From Polaromonas sp. (GTDB taxonomy: Bacteria; Pseudomonadota; Gammaproteobacteria; Burkholderiales; Burkholderiaceae_C): 64,000 nucleotides of DNA. Location of the stretch: contig NZ_JAUXUP010000059.1 of assembly GCF_030680935.1 (NCBI RefSeq), forward strand, positions 1-64,000, given 5' to 3'. Both the position numbers and the translations under genes were made by a program. Below are positions 7,628 through 15,927 of the stretch, piece by piece. Under the pieces are notes generated by a model. It was not told the origin of the DNA, ran no database searches, and saw only the letters and a program-made list of their open reading frames with translations. Numbering within the stretch: the first letter of the stretch is position 1; every line of letters begins with the position of its first letter.

Positions 7628-8512
7628 CTATTCAACGTCGCGTGCGGCCTTGAAGGGGTTGAAGCCGGTGATCAGCGCGGTGGCCGCCAGCACCAGCACA
7701 CAGCCCGGTACCATGCCCCAGGTGACCGGCTCGCCCAGAAACAGGCCACCCCAGCCCACGCCAAACAGCGGGATCATGAAGGCCGCCGATGTGGCAGCGC
7801 TGGCCGGGATCTCGCGCATCAGCCGCATGCTGATCCAGTACATCAGGCCTGAGGTGACGATGCCCAGCATGGCCACGGCCAGCAGCGCAGCGGTACTGAA
7901 ACGGGCGCCGGGCAAACTCGCCGCAGAAGGCAGCAGCAAAATCAGCGCTGCTGCCACATGCACCACCGCCGAAGCGGGCAGGGGCGCATGGGCCATGGTG
8001 GCGCGTTTCATCAGGATGGCGCCAAAACCGTAGGCCGCCGCTGCAGCGGTGCAGGCCAGCGCTGCCAGCACCACACGTGGCGTCACCTCAACCGGCCCCA
8101 GTTGCACCAGCAGGGCCACGCCGGCAAAACCGACCGCGCAGCCCAGCAGGCGGCGTGAGGTCAGGCGCTCTTCACGCGCTGCGGCGGCGCCCAGCACACC
8201 AAACAGCGGCGCTGTGGCATTGAGCACCGCTGAATAACCGGCGGGAATCACCAGTGCCGCCCAGTTGAACAGCACAAAGGGCGCCACCACTGTCAGCAGG
8301 CTCAGCAGCGCCAGTCGCGGCCAGGCGGCGCGCGGTGGCCATTGTTCACGCAGCACGCGCATCAGCAGCGTCAGCACCAGCGCGGCCAGCACGCAGCGTA
8401 GCCCCGCCAGCAGCCACGGGCCCAGCGCCGGGCTGGCGATGCGCAGCAAAGGGAAAGAGCCGCCCCAGAGGGCAGACAGGGCGATGAGCTGGAGGAAGTG
8501 GCGGGTGTGCAT
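7628..8512 (-). CDS. EamA/DMT-family exporter
   Basis: The 294-residue inner-membrane protein has ten predicted helices in two EamA repeats (about residues 6-135 and 148-282). Features are ALWGGSFPLLRIASP at the start and MIPLFGVGWGGLFLGEP in repeat two, characteristic of the drug/metabolite transporter superfamily (RhaT/YdcZ-like). The start at 8512 gives MHTRHFLQLIALSALWGGSF, the usual family beginning; an upstream extension would be non-homologous. The substrate is unknown. It converges with the MFS gene and is divergent from the TetR gene. Confidence 0.85.
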   Translation of the reverse strand: MHTRHFLQLIALSALWGGSFPLLRIASPALGPWLLAGLRCVLAALVLTLLMRVLREQWPPRAAWPRLALLSLLTVVAPFVLFNWAALVIPAGYSAVLNATAPLFGVLGAAAAREERLTSRRLLGCAVGFAGVALLVQLGPVEVTPRVVLAALACTAAAAAYGFGAILMKRATMAHAPLPASAVVHVAAALILLLPSAASLPGARFSTAALLAVAMLGIVTSGLMYWISMRLMREIPASAATSAAFMIPLFGVGWGGLFLGEPVTWGMVPGCVLVLAATALITGFNPFKAARDVE

Positions 8513-8614
8513 GGAGCCCGGCCATTGTGCGCGATTCGGCTCAAGGCTGCAGGGCTGCCGTCTGCCAGCTGCGGCTGGAATGAAGAATGAAATCGGTCTC
8601 CGGCCGAGTATTGA

Positions 8615-8645
8615 CAGGCGCAAGCAGCTATCAAAAGAGGAGCGC
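8615..8645 (+). repeat. Dispersed AGCTAT/ATAGC element, partial copy c
   Basis: GGCGCAAGCAGCTATCAAAA matches the core of the repeat family, but the right half (AGGAGCG instead of ATAGCG) is degenerate. It lies between the divergent EamA and TetR genes. Confidence 0.5.
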
Positions 8646-8760
8646 ATGAGGCGCCTTCCCACTCGTTCCGCATAAGCGACAGTCATGACTGGCGTCGGTT
8701 TGACGCAGACGCCGGCTGCTGTTGACCATGTACGCAGTGGCATAGCGGCCTTGCGGCCCC

Positions 8761-8772
8761 TATACTCGCAAA
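8761..8772 (+). promoter_or_regulatory. tetR promoter, probable leaderless start
   Basis: TATACT ends exactly 6 nt before the ATG of the TetR gene and no Shine-Dalgarno sequence is present between them. The spacing is the same as at aroC, arfB and alaS. Confidence 0.55.
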
Positions 8773-9456
8773 ATGAACCAGGCAGTACATTTTGCGCAAA
8801 ATGCAACACCGGCGGGCAAGGCCGTGCAGCGGGAAACCACACGCACGAATGACCCGGTGCGGACCATGGCCGGAATCCTCGAAGTGGCAACCATGGAGTT
8901 CGCCAACAAGGGGCTGAGCGGCGCACGCATCGACGAGATTGCGGCCGCTACGCGCACCAGCAAGCGCATGATCTATTACTACTTCGGCAGCAAGGTAGGC
9001 CTGTACATCGCGGTGCTGGAGGAAGCCTACCGCCGCATGCGCGCCATTGAGGGCGAGCTGCACCTGGAAGACCTGCCGCCCGAGGACGCGTTGCGCCGCC
9101 TCGTGGGCTTTACCTTCGACCATCACCATGACAACACCGACTACATCCGGCTGGTGATGACCGAAAACATGGAGCGAGGGGCCTACCTGGCGCAGAGCAA
9201 GAGTATCCAGGAGCTCAATGTGCCGGCCATCCAGGCCATCCGCCAGCTCTACGACCGGGGTGTGGCCAACAAGGTGTTCAGGCCCGGCCTGGACCCGATC
9301 GACATCCACGCCTCCATCTCGGCACTGACGTTTTTCAACGTGTCCAACCAGCACACCTTCGGCCTGATCTTCAAGCGGGACGCCCAGTCCCCGCAGGCCA
9401 TTGCCGCCCGCCGCGCCAGCATCGTCGAGATGGTCGTGCGCTTCGTCCGCGCCTGA
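8773..9456 (+). CDS. TetR-family transcriptional regulator
   Basis: The 227-residue protein has an N-terminal TetR helix-turn-helix (about residues 30-78) containing IDEIAAATRTSKRMIYYYFGSK, and a variable ligand-binding C-terminal domain. It sits directly upstream of, and in the same direction as, the TRAP/dehydroshikimate operon, with a 22-bp palindrome in the gap. It most likely represses that operon and is relieved by a substrate or intermediate such as shikimate, quinate or protocatechuate; the ligand is inferred from context only. Confidence 0.9.
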   Translation: MNQAVHFAQNATPAGKAVQRETTRTNDPVRTMAGILEVATMEFANKGLSGARIDEIAAATRTSKRMIYYYFGSKVGLYIAVLEEAYRRMRAIEGELHLEDLPPEDALRRLVGFTFDHHHDNTDYIRLVMTENMERGAYLAQSKSIQELNVPAIQAIRQLYDRGVANKVFRPGLDPIDIHASISALTFFNVSNQHTFGLIFKRDAQSPQAIAARRASIVEMVVRFVRA

Positions 9457-9506
9457 GCCACTCCTCCGACGAAGTCTCTTTCTTCTATGCGGGTAAATAC
9501 CGATTT

Positions 9507-9528
9507 GTAGAAACTAACTAGTTCGTAC
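9507..9528 (+). promoter_or_regulatory. Candidate TetR operator (22-bp palindrome)
   Basis: The two half-sites are GTA-N2-AACTA and TAGTT-N2-TAC around a central AC, with symmetric positions matching on both arms. It lies 45 bp before the dctQ start, just downstream of the tetR gene, where a repressor would block the catabolic operon. Confidence 0.62.
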
Positions 9529-9572
9529 ATTACGGATTGAGCTCGCTTGTTGCGGCGCCCGCAGGAGACAAC

Positions 9573-10112
9573 GTGGTCCAGAAAATCATTGACAGGTACT
9601 GCCAGTTTTTATGCTGGCTGATGGCCGCCAGCCTGGCCTTGATGGTGGTGCTGGTCTTCACCAACGTGGTGTTGCGCTACGCCTTCAACTCAGGCATTTC
9701 CGTGTCCGAAGAGCTGTCGCGCTGGCTGTTTGTCTGGCTGACTTTTCTGGGCGCCATCGTGGCCCTCAACGAGCGCGCCCACCTGGGCACCGACACGCTG
9801 GTGTCCCGCCTGCCTGTGCTTGGCAAGAAAATCTGCCTGGGCCTGGGCCATGTGCTCATGCTGTTCGTCTGCTGGCTGCTTTTCAAGGGGACGCTGGACC
9901 AGGTAAAGATCAACTGGGACTCCACCAGCGCGGCGATGGAAGTGTCCATGGCCCTTTTTTATGGCTGCGGCCTGGTGTTTGCGGTCTCCGGCGCAGTGAT
10001 CCTGCTCAGGGATTTCTGGCGGCTTCTCACAGGGCAACTGGCTGACAGTGAACTGGTCGGCATCCGCGAATCGGAAGACGTGCCGCATGCCCCCACCACA
10101 GCTGCGCGCTAG
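9573..10112 (+). CDS. TRAP transporter small permease (DctQ)
   Basis: This 179-residue inner-membrane protein has four predicted helices and the DctQ signature LRYAFNSGISVSEELSRWLFVWLTFLGA. It pairs with the DctM subunit that follows. A GTG start at 9573 is chosen because AGGAGA lies 5 nt upstream; an in-frame TTG at 9537 has no such site. It is the first gene of the proposed quinate/shikimate catabolic operon and starts 45 bp after the palindromic operator. Confidence 0.88.
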   Translation: MVQKIIDRYCQFLCWLMAASLALMVVLVFTNVVLRYAFNSGISVSEELSRWLFVWLTFLGAIVALNERAHLGTDTLVSRLPVLGKKICLGLGHVLMLFVCWLLFKGTLDQVKINWDSTSAAMEVSMALFYGCGLVFAVSGAVILLRDFWRLLTGQLADSELVGIRESEDVPHAPTTAAR

Positions 10113-10130
10113 CACGCAAGAGTCCTCCGC

Positions 10131-11411
10131 ATGACCATAGCCGTCTTCCTCGGTTCCCTGCTCGCCGCCATGGCGCTGGGCATTCCCATTGCCTTTTCGC
10201 TGCTGCTGTGCGGCGCCGCGCTGATGTGGCACCTCGACATGTTCGATGCACAGATCCTCGCGCAGAACGTCATCAACGGGGCTGACAGTTTCCCGCTTCT
10301 GGCCGTGCCGTTTTTTATGCTGGCGGGAGAGGTGATGAACGCGGGCGGCCTGTCGCGCCGCATCGTCAATTTCGCCCTGACCCTGGTGGGCCACGTCAAG
10401 GGTGGCCTGGGCTATGTGGCCATTGTGGCGGCAGTGATGATGGCGGCGTTGTCCGGTTCGGCGGTGGCTGATGCGGCTGCGCTGTCGGCCCTGCTGCTGC
10501 CCATGATGGTGGCAGCGGGCCATGACAAGGCGCGCTCCGCCGGCCTGTTGGCGTCGGCCAGCATCATCGCGCCCATCATTCCGCCCAGCATTGGCTTCGT
10601 GATTTTCGGGGTGGCCGCGAACGTGTCGATCTCCAAGCTGTTCATGGCCGGCATCGCTCCCGGCATCATGCTCGCCGCAGCGCTGTGGGCCACCTGGTGG
10701 TACGTTGCACGCAAGGAAAACGTGGTCGTGCCGCCGCGCAAGTCACGCGCCGAAGTCATCGCCGCATTCAGGGACGCCACCTTTGCGCTGGTGCTGCCGG
10801 TGATCGTGGTGGTCGGCCTGAAGTTCGGCGTGTTCACACCCACCGAAGCGGCCGTGGTTGCCGCGGTGTATGCGTTGCTGATTTCGACCCTGGTCTACAG
10901 GGAACTCAAGCTCAGCCAGCTGTATGGCCTGTTCGTGGCCGCTGCCAGGACCACCGCCGTGATCATGTTTCTGGTGGCGGCAGCCATGGTATCGGCCTGG
11001 CTGATCACGGTGGCACAGTTGCCGGCGCAGGTTGTGACGCTGCTGCAGCCGCTGCTGGACAGTCCCAAGCTGCTGATGATGGCCATCATGCTGCTGGTGA
11101 TTGTGGTGGGCACGGCGATGGACATGACGCCGACCATCCTGATCCTGACGCCGGTGCTGATGCCCATCGTCAAGGCCGCCGGCATCGACCCGGTTTACTT
11201 CGGTGTGCTGTTCATCATCAACAACGCCATCGGCCTGATCACACCGCCGGTGGGCACCGTGCTCAACACCGTTGCCGGCGTGGGCAAGGTCAGCATGGAT
11301 GAGGTGACCCGTGGCGTCTGGCCCTTCATGGTGGCCCAGTTTTCGGTCATGTTTCTGATGGTGCTGTTTCCCCAGATTGTCATGGTACCGGCCCGCTGGT
11401 TTTATGGCTAA
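10131..11411 (+). CDS. TRAP transporter large permease (DctM)
   Basis: The 426-residue protein has about 12 hydrophobic segments and is the sodium-coupled transport subunit of a TRAP system. Typical landmarks are PFFMLAGEVMNAGGLSRR, ALSGSAVADAAALSALLLPMM, IIPPSIGFVIFG and NAIGLITPPVGTVLN. It starts 18 bp after dctQ. A short stem (GCCCGG/CCGGGC) lies between it and the binding-protein gene. Confidence 0.93.
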   Translation: MTIAVFLGSLLAAMALGIPIAFSLLLCGAALMWHLDMFDAQILAQNVINGADSFPLLAVPFFMLAGEVMNAGGLSRRIVNFALTLVGHVKGGLGYVAIVAAVMMAALSGSAVADAAALSALLLPMMVAAGHDKARSAGLLASASIIAPIIPPSIGFVIFGVAANVSISKLFMAGIAPGIMLAAALWATWWYVARKENVVVPPRKSRAEVIAAFRDATFALVLPVIVVVGLKFGVFTPTEAAVVAAVYALLISTLVYRELKLSQLYGLFVAAARTTAVIMFLVAAAMVSAWLITVAQLPAQVVTLLQPLLDSPKLLMMAIMLLVIVVGTAMDMTPTILILTPVLMPIVKAAGIDPVYFGVLFIINNAIGLITPPVGTVLNTVAGVGKVSMDEVTRGVWPFMVAQFSVMFLMVLFPQIVMVPARWFYG

Positions 11412-11449
11412 GCATGTTCCCCCAAGCCCGTTGCTTCACGTATCGGAGA

Positions 11450-11463
11450 GCCCGGTGCCGGGC
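11450..11463 (+). other. Short hairpin between dctM and dctP
   Basis: GCCCGG and CCGGGC face each other across TG. There is no T-run, so it is not an intrinsic terminator. It could shape the relative amounts of permease and binding-protein mRNA. Confidence 0.3.
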
Positions 11464-11552
11464 GTTATTTCCATGGTGCAGGGCGTGTCTGGTACGCCGT
11501 ACTCTGCATCTTCGCCGTTTGCGTACTTCGATTTTTTTCCAAGGAGACAACC

Positions 11553-12560
11553 ATGAAACGACTGATGATCAAGACCCTGGTGGCTGCTGCCGCCCTGGCG
11601 ACCTTTGGCCTGGCCGCCGCACAGGACATCAAGGAGCACACGATCAAGTTTGCCCACCAGAACCCCAAGGGCCATCCCATCGTGATGGGCATGGAAAAGT
11701 TCGCCGAGATCGTCACCGCCAGATCCGGCGGCAAGATCAAGGTCAACCTGTTTCCCGGCGGCGTGCTGGGCGGCGATGCCCCCAACGTGTCGGCGCTGCA
11801 GGGCGGCACCATTGAAATGGTGGTTCTGAACTCCGGCATCATGGCCAGCCAGGTCAAGGAGTTCGCGATTTACGACTTCCCGTTTCTGTTTGCCAACGCG
11901 AAGGAAGCCGATGCCGTGGTCGATGGCCCCTTCGGCAAAAAACTGCATGACAAGCTGCAGGAAAAAGGCATTGTGGGTCTGGCCTATTGGGAGCTTGGCT
12001 TTCGCAACATGACCAACAGCAAGCGCGCCATCAACAAGGTGGAAGACCTGGCTGGCCTGAAGATCCGCGTGATCCCCAACCCCATCAATCTGGACTGGGT
12101 CAAGGCGCTGGATGCCAACCCCACACCCATGGCTTTCCCCGAGGTGTACGCCGCCCTGGAATCAAAGGCGCTGGACGGACAGGAAAACCCGCTGAGCACC
12201 ATCCTGGCCAACAAGTTTTCCGAGGTCCAGAAACACCTGACCCTGACCAGCCACGTTTACAACCCGCAGTCGGTCATCGTCAGCAAGAAGTTCTGGGACA
12301 CGCTGACCAATGACGAGAAAAAGCTGCTGGGCGACGCCGCCGTCGAAGCCGGCAAGTACCAGCGCCAGACCGCACGTGATGCCGCCGGTGCCACGCTCGA
12401 AGCACTCAAGAAGGCCGGCATGCAGGTTACCGAACTCGCGCCCGCCGAAATGGCCAAGCTGCGCGAAAAGATGAAGCCGGTGATTGCCAAGTACTCCTCC
12501 GGTGTCGGTGATTCCACAGTCAACGAACTGATGGCCGAGTTGGCCAGGTTGCGCAAATAG
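11553..12560 (+). CDS. TRAP transporter substrate-binding protein (DctP)
   Basis: This 335-residue periplasmic protein has a signal peptide ending around ATFGLAAAQ. Family landmarks are FAHQNPKGHP, FPGGVLGGDAPN, NMTNSKRAINKVEDLAGLKIRV, which contains the conserved ligand-carboxylate arginine, and FPEVYAALESKALDGQENPL. It binds an organic acid. Given the downstream dehydrogenase and dehydratase genes, a shikimate, quinate or dehydroshikimate type ligand is inferred. AAGGAGACAACC precedes the ATG. Confidence 0.92.
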   Translation: MKRLMIKTLVAAAALATFGLAAAQDIKEHTIKFAHQNPKGHPIVMGMEKFAEIVTARSGGKIKVNLFPGGVLGGDAPNVSALQGGTIEMVVLNSGIMASQVKEFAIYDFPFLFANAKEADAVVDGPFGKKLHDKLQEKGIVGLAYWELGFRNMTNSKRAINKVEDLAGLKIRVIPNPINLDWVKALDANPTPMAFPEVYAALESKALDGQENPLSTILANKFSEVQKHLTLTSHVYNPQSVIVSKKFWDTLTNDEKKLLGDAAVEAGKYQRQTARDAAGATLEALKKAGMQVTELAPAEMAKLREKMKPVIAKYSSGVGDSTVNELMAELARLRK

Positions 12561-12569
12561 TGCAGCCCC

Positions 12570-12595
12570 GCCCCGGGGAATTCACCCCCCGGGGC
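12570..12595 (+). other. GC-rich hairpin downstream of dctP
   Basis: GCCCCGGGG pairs perfectly with CCCCGGGGC across an 8-nt loop, 10 bp after the dctP stop. No T-run follows, so it probably stabilises the upstream mRNA or partly attenuates read-through rather than terminating transcription. Confidence 0.45.
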
Positions 12596-12704
12596 GATAC
12601 GCCTTCGTCCCCTCGCTTCTTCTTTTTCTGATTGGCATGAACAGCACCCTGATCCCTGTCGCCGGCAGCCATGCCCAACACCCTGCCTCTTTGGGGAGGC
12701 GGTC

Positions 12705-13538
12705 ATGATCCGCGGCACCACCACCCTGATTGCCCACCTCGGCTACCCGACCGACGCTTTCAAGGCGCCGATGATTTACAACCCCTGGTTCGAGCAGTCC
12801 GGCATTGATGCGGTGGTCATGCCCATGGGCGTCAAACCCGGGGACTATGCGATGGTTCTCCAAAGCCTGTTCAGGCTCACAAATATTCGCGGGGCGCTGA
12901 TCACCATGCCACACAAGGTGAGCACCCTGGCCTTGGTGGACGAATGCACACCGGCGGCGGAAATTGCCGGCGCCTGCAACGCCATCCTGCGCCGACCCGA
13001 CGGCAGCCTGCTGGGCGACATGTTCGACGGCGCCGGTTTTGTGCGCGGCGTGTTGCGCAAGGGCCTGAAACTGGCGGGCGCCCGCGTGCTGGTGGTGGGC
13101 GGCGGCGGCGTGGGGTCCGCAATTGCCGCGTCGCTGGCCGCGGCCGGTGTGGGTGCCATGGGCCTGTACGACGTGTTTCCGGCCTCTGCGGAAGCCCTGG
13201 GTGCCCGCCTGCGCAAGCATTACCCGGCGCTACAGGTCGGTACCGGCAGCAAGGACCCGGCCGGTTATGACCTGGTCGTCAATGCCACACCCCTGGGCAT
13301 GAACGAAGACGACCCGCTGCCAGTCGATGTCGCGCGCATGGCGCCATCGACCTTCGCCGGCGAAGTGGTGATGAAAAAAGAGATGACGGCCTTCCTGCGC
13401 GCTGCCCAGGCGCGCGGCTGCCGGGTGCAGGTGGGCTCGGACATGCTGTTCGAGCAGATTCCGGCCTACCTCGAATTTTTTGGTTTTGGCACTGCCACGC
13501 CCGAGGACTTGCGCGCGGTGGCCCGCCTCAGCTATTGA
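12705..13538 (+). CDS. Shikimate/quinate dehydrogenase family protein
   Basis: The 277-residue protein has the AroE fold. The N-terminal substrate domain contains GALITMPHK with the catalytic lysine and DMFDGAGF with the catalytic aspartate, followed by a Rossmann domain (VLVVGGGGVGSAIAASLA). After the second beta strand there is an aspartate (LYDVFPAS) instead of the basic NRT-type motif of NADP-dependent AroE. This suggests NAD use and a catabolic role in oxidising quinate or shikimate. AroE-type enzymes for biosynthesis usually lie elsewhere. It sits between the TRAP genes and the dehydratase pair. GGGAGGCGGTC precedes the ATG. Confidence 0.85.
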   Translation: MIRGTTTLIAHLGYPTDAFKAPMIYNPWFEQSGIDAVVMPMGVKPGDYAMVLQSLFRLTNIRGALITMPHKVSTLALVDECTPAAEIAGACNAILRRPDGSLLGDMFDGAGFVRGVLRKGLKLAGARVLVVGGGGVGSAIAASLAAAGVGAMGLYDVFPASAEALGARLRKHYPALQVGTGSKDPAGYDLVVNATPLGMNEDDPLPVDVARMAPSTFAGEVVMKKEMTAFLRAAQARGCRVQVGSDMLFEQIPAYLEFFGFGTATPEDLRAVARLSY

Positions 13539-13592
13539 CCGCGTCGTGGCCCGATCGGCATGGCCTGATTCATTCCTGAACGGAGAGACCTC

Positions 13593-14504
13593 ATGAACAC
13601 TTTGAGCCCGACCCCGCTTGCTGACCGCGAATCGATTGACCAGGCCGCCAACCCGCTCGGGCTGGACGGGATCGAATTCCTCGAATACAGCACCGCGCGA
13701 CCGCAGGCGCTGGGACAGGTGCTGGAGATGATGGGCTTTCGCCCGATCGCCCGGCACCGGTCGCGCGAGGTGCTGCTCTACCGGCAGGGCGCCATCAATG
13801 TGATTGTTAACGGCCATCTTCCGGCCGCGCCTGACGCCAGCGCCGTGGCGGCGGAAGGCAAACCGGTGCTGGCTGCCGTGGCGCTTCGCGTGCGGGATGC
13901 CGCAGCGGCTTACCGCCGCGCGCTGGACCGCGGCGCCTGGGCCGTACCTTCGCGCGTGGAGGTGATGGAGCTCAACATCCCGGCCATCCATGGCGTGGGT
14001 ACCAGCCGCATCTACTTTGTCGACCGGCATGACAAATTTTCCATCTACGACGTGGACTTCGTGCCGATTCCCGGCGCGGAAACGCCGCCGCCGGTTATCG
14101 CTGACCTGCATTTTTTCGGTGTCGTGCAATACATCGGCAATGACCGCACGGAAGACTGGACGGAGTTCTACCGCGAGCTGTTCGGTTTCAAGGAGTTACC
14201 GGCGGTGCAGCGCTTCGGCATCCTGCCCAAGGGGCGCATCCTGCAGAGTCCGTGTCCGCCAGCCTCGCGTTTTTACATCCAGCTGATCGAGCCCGAGGCC
14301 GGCGTGCTGGACGTGGAGGACGACGAAGCCCTGCAGCGCATCGGTCTGGGCACAGCCGATGTGCTGGCGACGGTGGCCGGGCTCGGCAGGCGGGGCGTGG
14401 AATTTGTCGAATCACGTGGCGTGCATACCGGAGACCGCGGCGCGCTCACCAGGACCTGGCTGGGCGGCGTGAGCTTCGAGCTGGTGCACGACGAACGCAG
14501 GTGA
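13593..14504 (+). CDS. VOC/4-hydroxyphenylpyruvate dioxygenase-like protein (QuiC C-terminal-domain-like)
   Basis: This 303-residue protein carries two vicinal-oxygen-chelate (glyoxalase-like) repeats, about residues 22-155 and 165-300. Likely metal ligands are the histidine in DLHFFGVVQY and the terminal glutamate in VSFELVHDE. Its best conceptual match is the HPPD-like C-terminal half of fused bacterial 3-dehydroshikimate dehydratases (QuiC type). Here it is a free-standing protein encoded before, not after, the TIM-barrel half. Only 5 bp separate it from the next gene. True HPPDs are about 355 residues, so tyrosine degradation is unlikely. Confidence 0.72.
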   Translation: MNTLSPTPLADRESIDQAANPLGLDGIEFLEYSTARPQALGQVLEMMGFRPIARHRSREVLLYRQGAINVIVNGHLPAAPDASAVAAEGKPVLAAVALRVRDAAAAYRRALDRGAWAVPSRVEVMELNIPAIHGVGTSRIYFVDRHDKFSIYDVDFVPIPGAETPPPVIADLHFFGVVQYIGNDRTEDWTEFYRELFGFKELPAVQRFGILPKGRILQSPCPPASRFYIQLIEPEAGVLDVEDDEALQRIGLGTADVLATVAGLGRRGVEFVESRGVHTGDRGALTRTWLGGVSFELVHDERR

Positions 14505-14509
14505 GCAGC

Positions 14510-15415
14510 ATGAGCCACTACAGCGGAAACATCGACGATTTCGGGATGGACACCATCTCGCTGGCCGGACCGCTCGAAGCCAAGCTGCAGGCCGTGCGCG
14601 ATGCTGGTTTTACCCAGATCATGCTGGCCGCCAGAGACCTGGTGGGCCACCCCGACGGCCTGGAGGCGGCTGTCGCGGCGGTGCGTGCCAGCGGGCTGCG
14701 CGTCACAGGCTTCCAGGTGCTGCGCGACTTCGAGGGCCTGTCCGGCCACCTGCATGACTACAAGGTGGACATCGCCAAATCCATGCTGGAGATGTGCCAC
14801 CTGCTGGGTTGCCGGCTGCTGCTGATCTGCTCGTCAACCTCGGTGCACGCCACCAGCGAGAAGCAGGCACTGGTTCGGGATCTGCGCAAGCTCGCCATGT
14901 TGGCCATTCCGATGAACATTCGCATCGCCTACGAGGCGCTCTCCTGGGGCCGTACCATCAATGAATTTCCGCAGGCCTGGGACATCATCAGCCAGGCCGA
15001 CATGCCCAACCTCGGCCTGGGTTTTGATTCTTTTCACATGTTCGCGACCAACACCCCGCTGGACGAGATCGAGCTGCTGGACCCGGAGAAAATATTTCTG
15101 GTACAGCTGGCTGACTTCATGTGGACAGAGATCAAGTCGGTGGAAGAACGCATTGCCACCGCCCGGCATTTCCGCGTGTTCCCCGGCGAAGGCGTGCACA
15201 GCGAGGCCCTTGCTGCATTGGTGACGCGGCTGCATCGTCTGGGGTACCGGGGTGACTACAGCTTCGAGGTGTTCAACGACGACTACCAGCAATTGCCGCT
15301 GCCTACTGTGGCCCGGCGCGCCTGGCGTTCAGCCTTGTGGCTGGGGGAAGACGTGCTGCGCCGCTCTGTGCCCCTGCCCAACCAGATACGGCTCAAACGT
15401 AGAATGGGTGGGTGA
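14510..15415 (+). CDS. Sugar phosphate isomerase/epimerase-like TIM barrel, probable 3-dehydroshikimate dehydratase
   Basis: The 301-residue protein belongs to the AP-endonuclease-2-like TIM-barrel family. It shows DTISLAGPLEAKLQAVRDAGF at the start, AYEALSWGRTINE with a likely metal-ligand Glu, LGFDSFHMFA with Asp and His, and GDYSFEVFND with the last Glu. These match bacterial 3-dehydroshikimate dehydratases that form protocatechuate from 3-dehydroshikimate. Its partner domain is encoded by the gene just before. Its last codon overlaps the GTG start of arfB. Confidence 0.78.
   Translation: MSHYSGNIDDFGMDTISLAGPLEAKLQAVRDAGFTQIMLAARDLVGHPDGLEAAVAAVRASGLRVTGFQVLRDFEGLSGHLHDYKVDIAKSMLEMCHLLGCRLLLICSSTSVHATSEKQALVRDLRKLAMLAIPMNIRIAYEALSWGRTINEFPQAWDIISQADMPNLGLGFDSFHMFATNTPLDEIELLDPEKIFLVQLADFMWTEIKSVEERIATARHFRVFPGEGVHSEALAALVTRLHRLGYRGDYSFEVFNDDYQQLPLPTVARRAWRSALWLGEDVLRRSVPLPNQIRLKRRMGG
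15400..15411 (+). promoter_or_regulatory. arfB internal promoter, probable leaderless start
   Basis: TAGAAT lies within the final codons of the dehydratase gene and ends 6 nt before the GTG start of arfB. No Shine-Dalgarno sequence is present. The spacing equals that at aroC, tetR and alaS. Confidence 0.5.
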
Positions 15416-15822
15416 CGCTTTTACTGGAAATCAACGAAGCAGAAGTCGAGATCACTGCTATCCGCGCCCAGGGGGCGGGCGGGCAAAACGTCAACAAGGT
15501 TTCCAGCGCGGTGCATTTGCGCTTTGACATAGGCGCCTCTTCCTTGCCCGACGGTGTGAAAGAGCGGCTGCTGGCGCTGCGCGACAGCCGCATCACGCAG
15601 GAAGGTGTGCTGGTGCTCAAGGCCCAGCAGCACCGCAGCCAGGAAATGAACCGCGCCGACGCGCTGGCCCGGCTCAACGAGCTGGTCAACAGCGTTGCCG
15701 TGCCGCCGCGCGTGCGGCGGGCCACGAAACCGACCTACGGATCCAAACAGCGGCGCCTGGCGGGCAAAAGCCAGCGCTCGGAGATCAAGGCATCACGCGG
15801 CAAGGGTGGGGTGGGGGAGTAG
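15412..15822 (+). CDS. arfB: Alternative ribosome-rescue factor / peptidyl-tRNA hydrolase ArfB
   Basis: The 136-residue protein has the release-factor GGQ motif (AQGAGGQNVNKVSSA, residues 19-33) and the basic C-terminal tail (KQRRLAGKSQRSEIKASRGK) that inserts into the empty mRNA channel of stalled ribosomes. It hydrolyses peptidyl-tRNA on non-stop complexes. The GTG start overlaps the TGA of the dehydratase gene. The function is unrelated to the upstream catabolic genes, which fits an independent internal promoter. Confidence 0.94.
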   Translation: MTLLLEINEAEVEITAIRAQGAGGQNVNKVSSAVHLRFDIGASSLPDGVKERLLALRDSRITQEGVLVLKAQQHRSQEMNRADALARLNELVNSVAVPPRVRRATKPTYGSKQRRLAGKSQRSEIKASRGKGGVGE

Positions 15823-15833
15823 CTGGCTGAAAA

Positions 15834-15897
15834 TTGCAAGCCGTTTTGGCTGTTGGCCCTTATCGCGCTTGCGTGAGCAGCTATTTATTTGATAGCG
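15834..15897 (+). repeat. Dispersed AGCTAT/ATAGC element, copy d
   Basis: It reads GGCCCTTATCGCGC, then TGCGTGAGCAGCTAT, an AT-rich loop and GATAGCG. It lies between the convergent arfB and HAD genes. Confidence 0.78.
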
Positions 15898-15927
15898 GCT
15901 GGATGGTTGGCCATGCAAACATGGTTG

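Noticed and set aside
13526-13538. CAGCTATTG at the end of the dehydrogenase gene as a repeat copy
   Set aside because: Only nine bases match the repeat core, the second arm and flanking blocks are absent, and it encodes the natural LSY terminus.
13593-14504. Annotation as 4-hydroxyphenylpyruvate dioxygenase of tyrosine degradation
   Set aside because: The protein is shorter than true HPPDs, and the operon contains dehydroshikimate-type genes but no homogentisate pathway genes.
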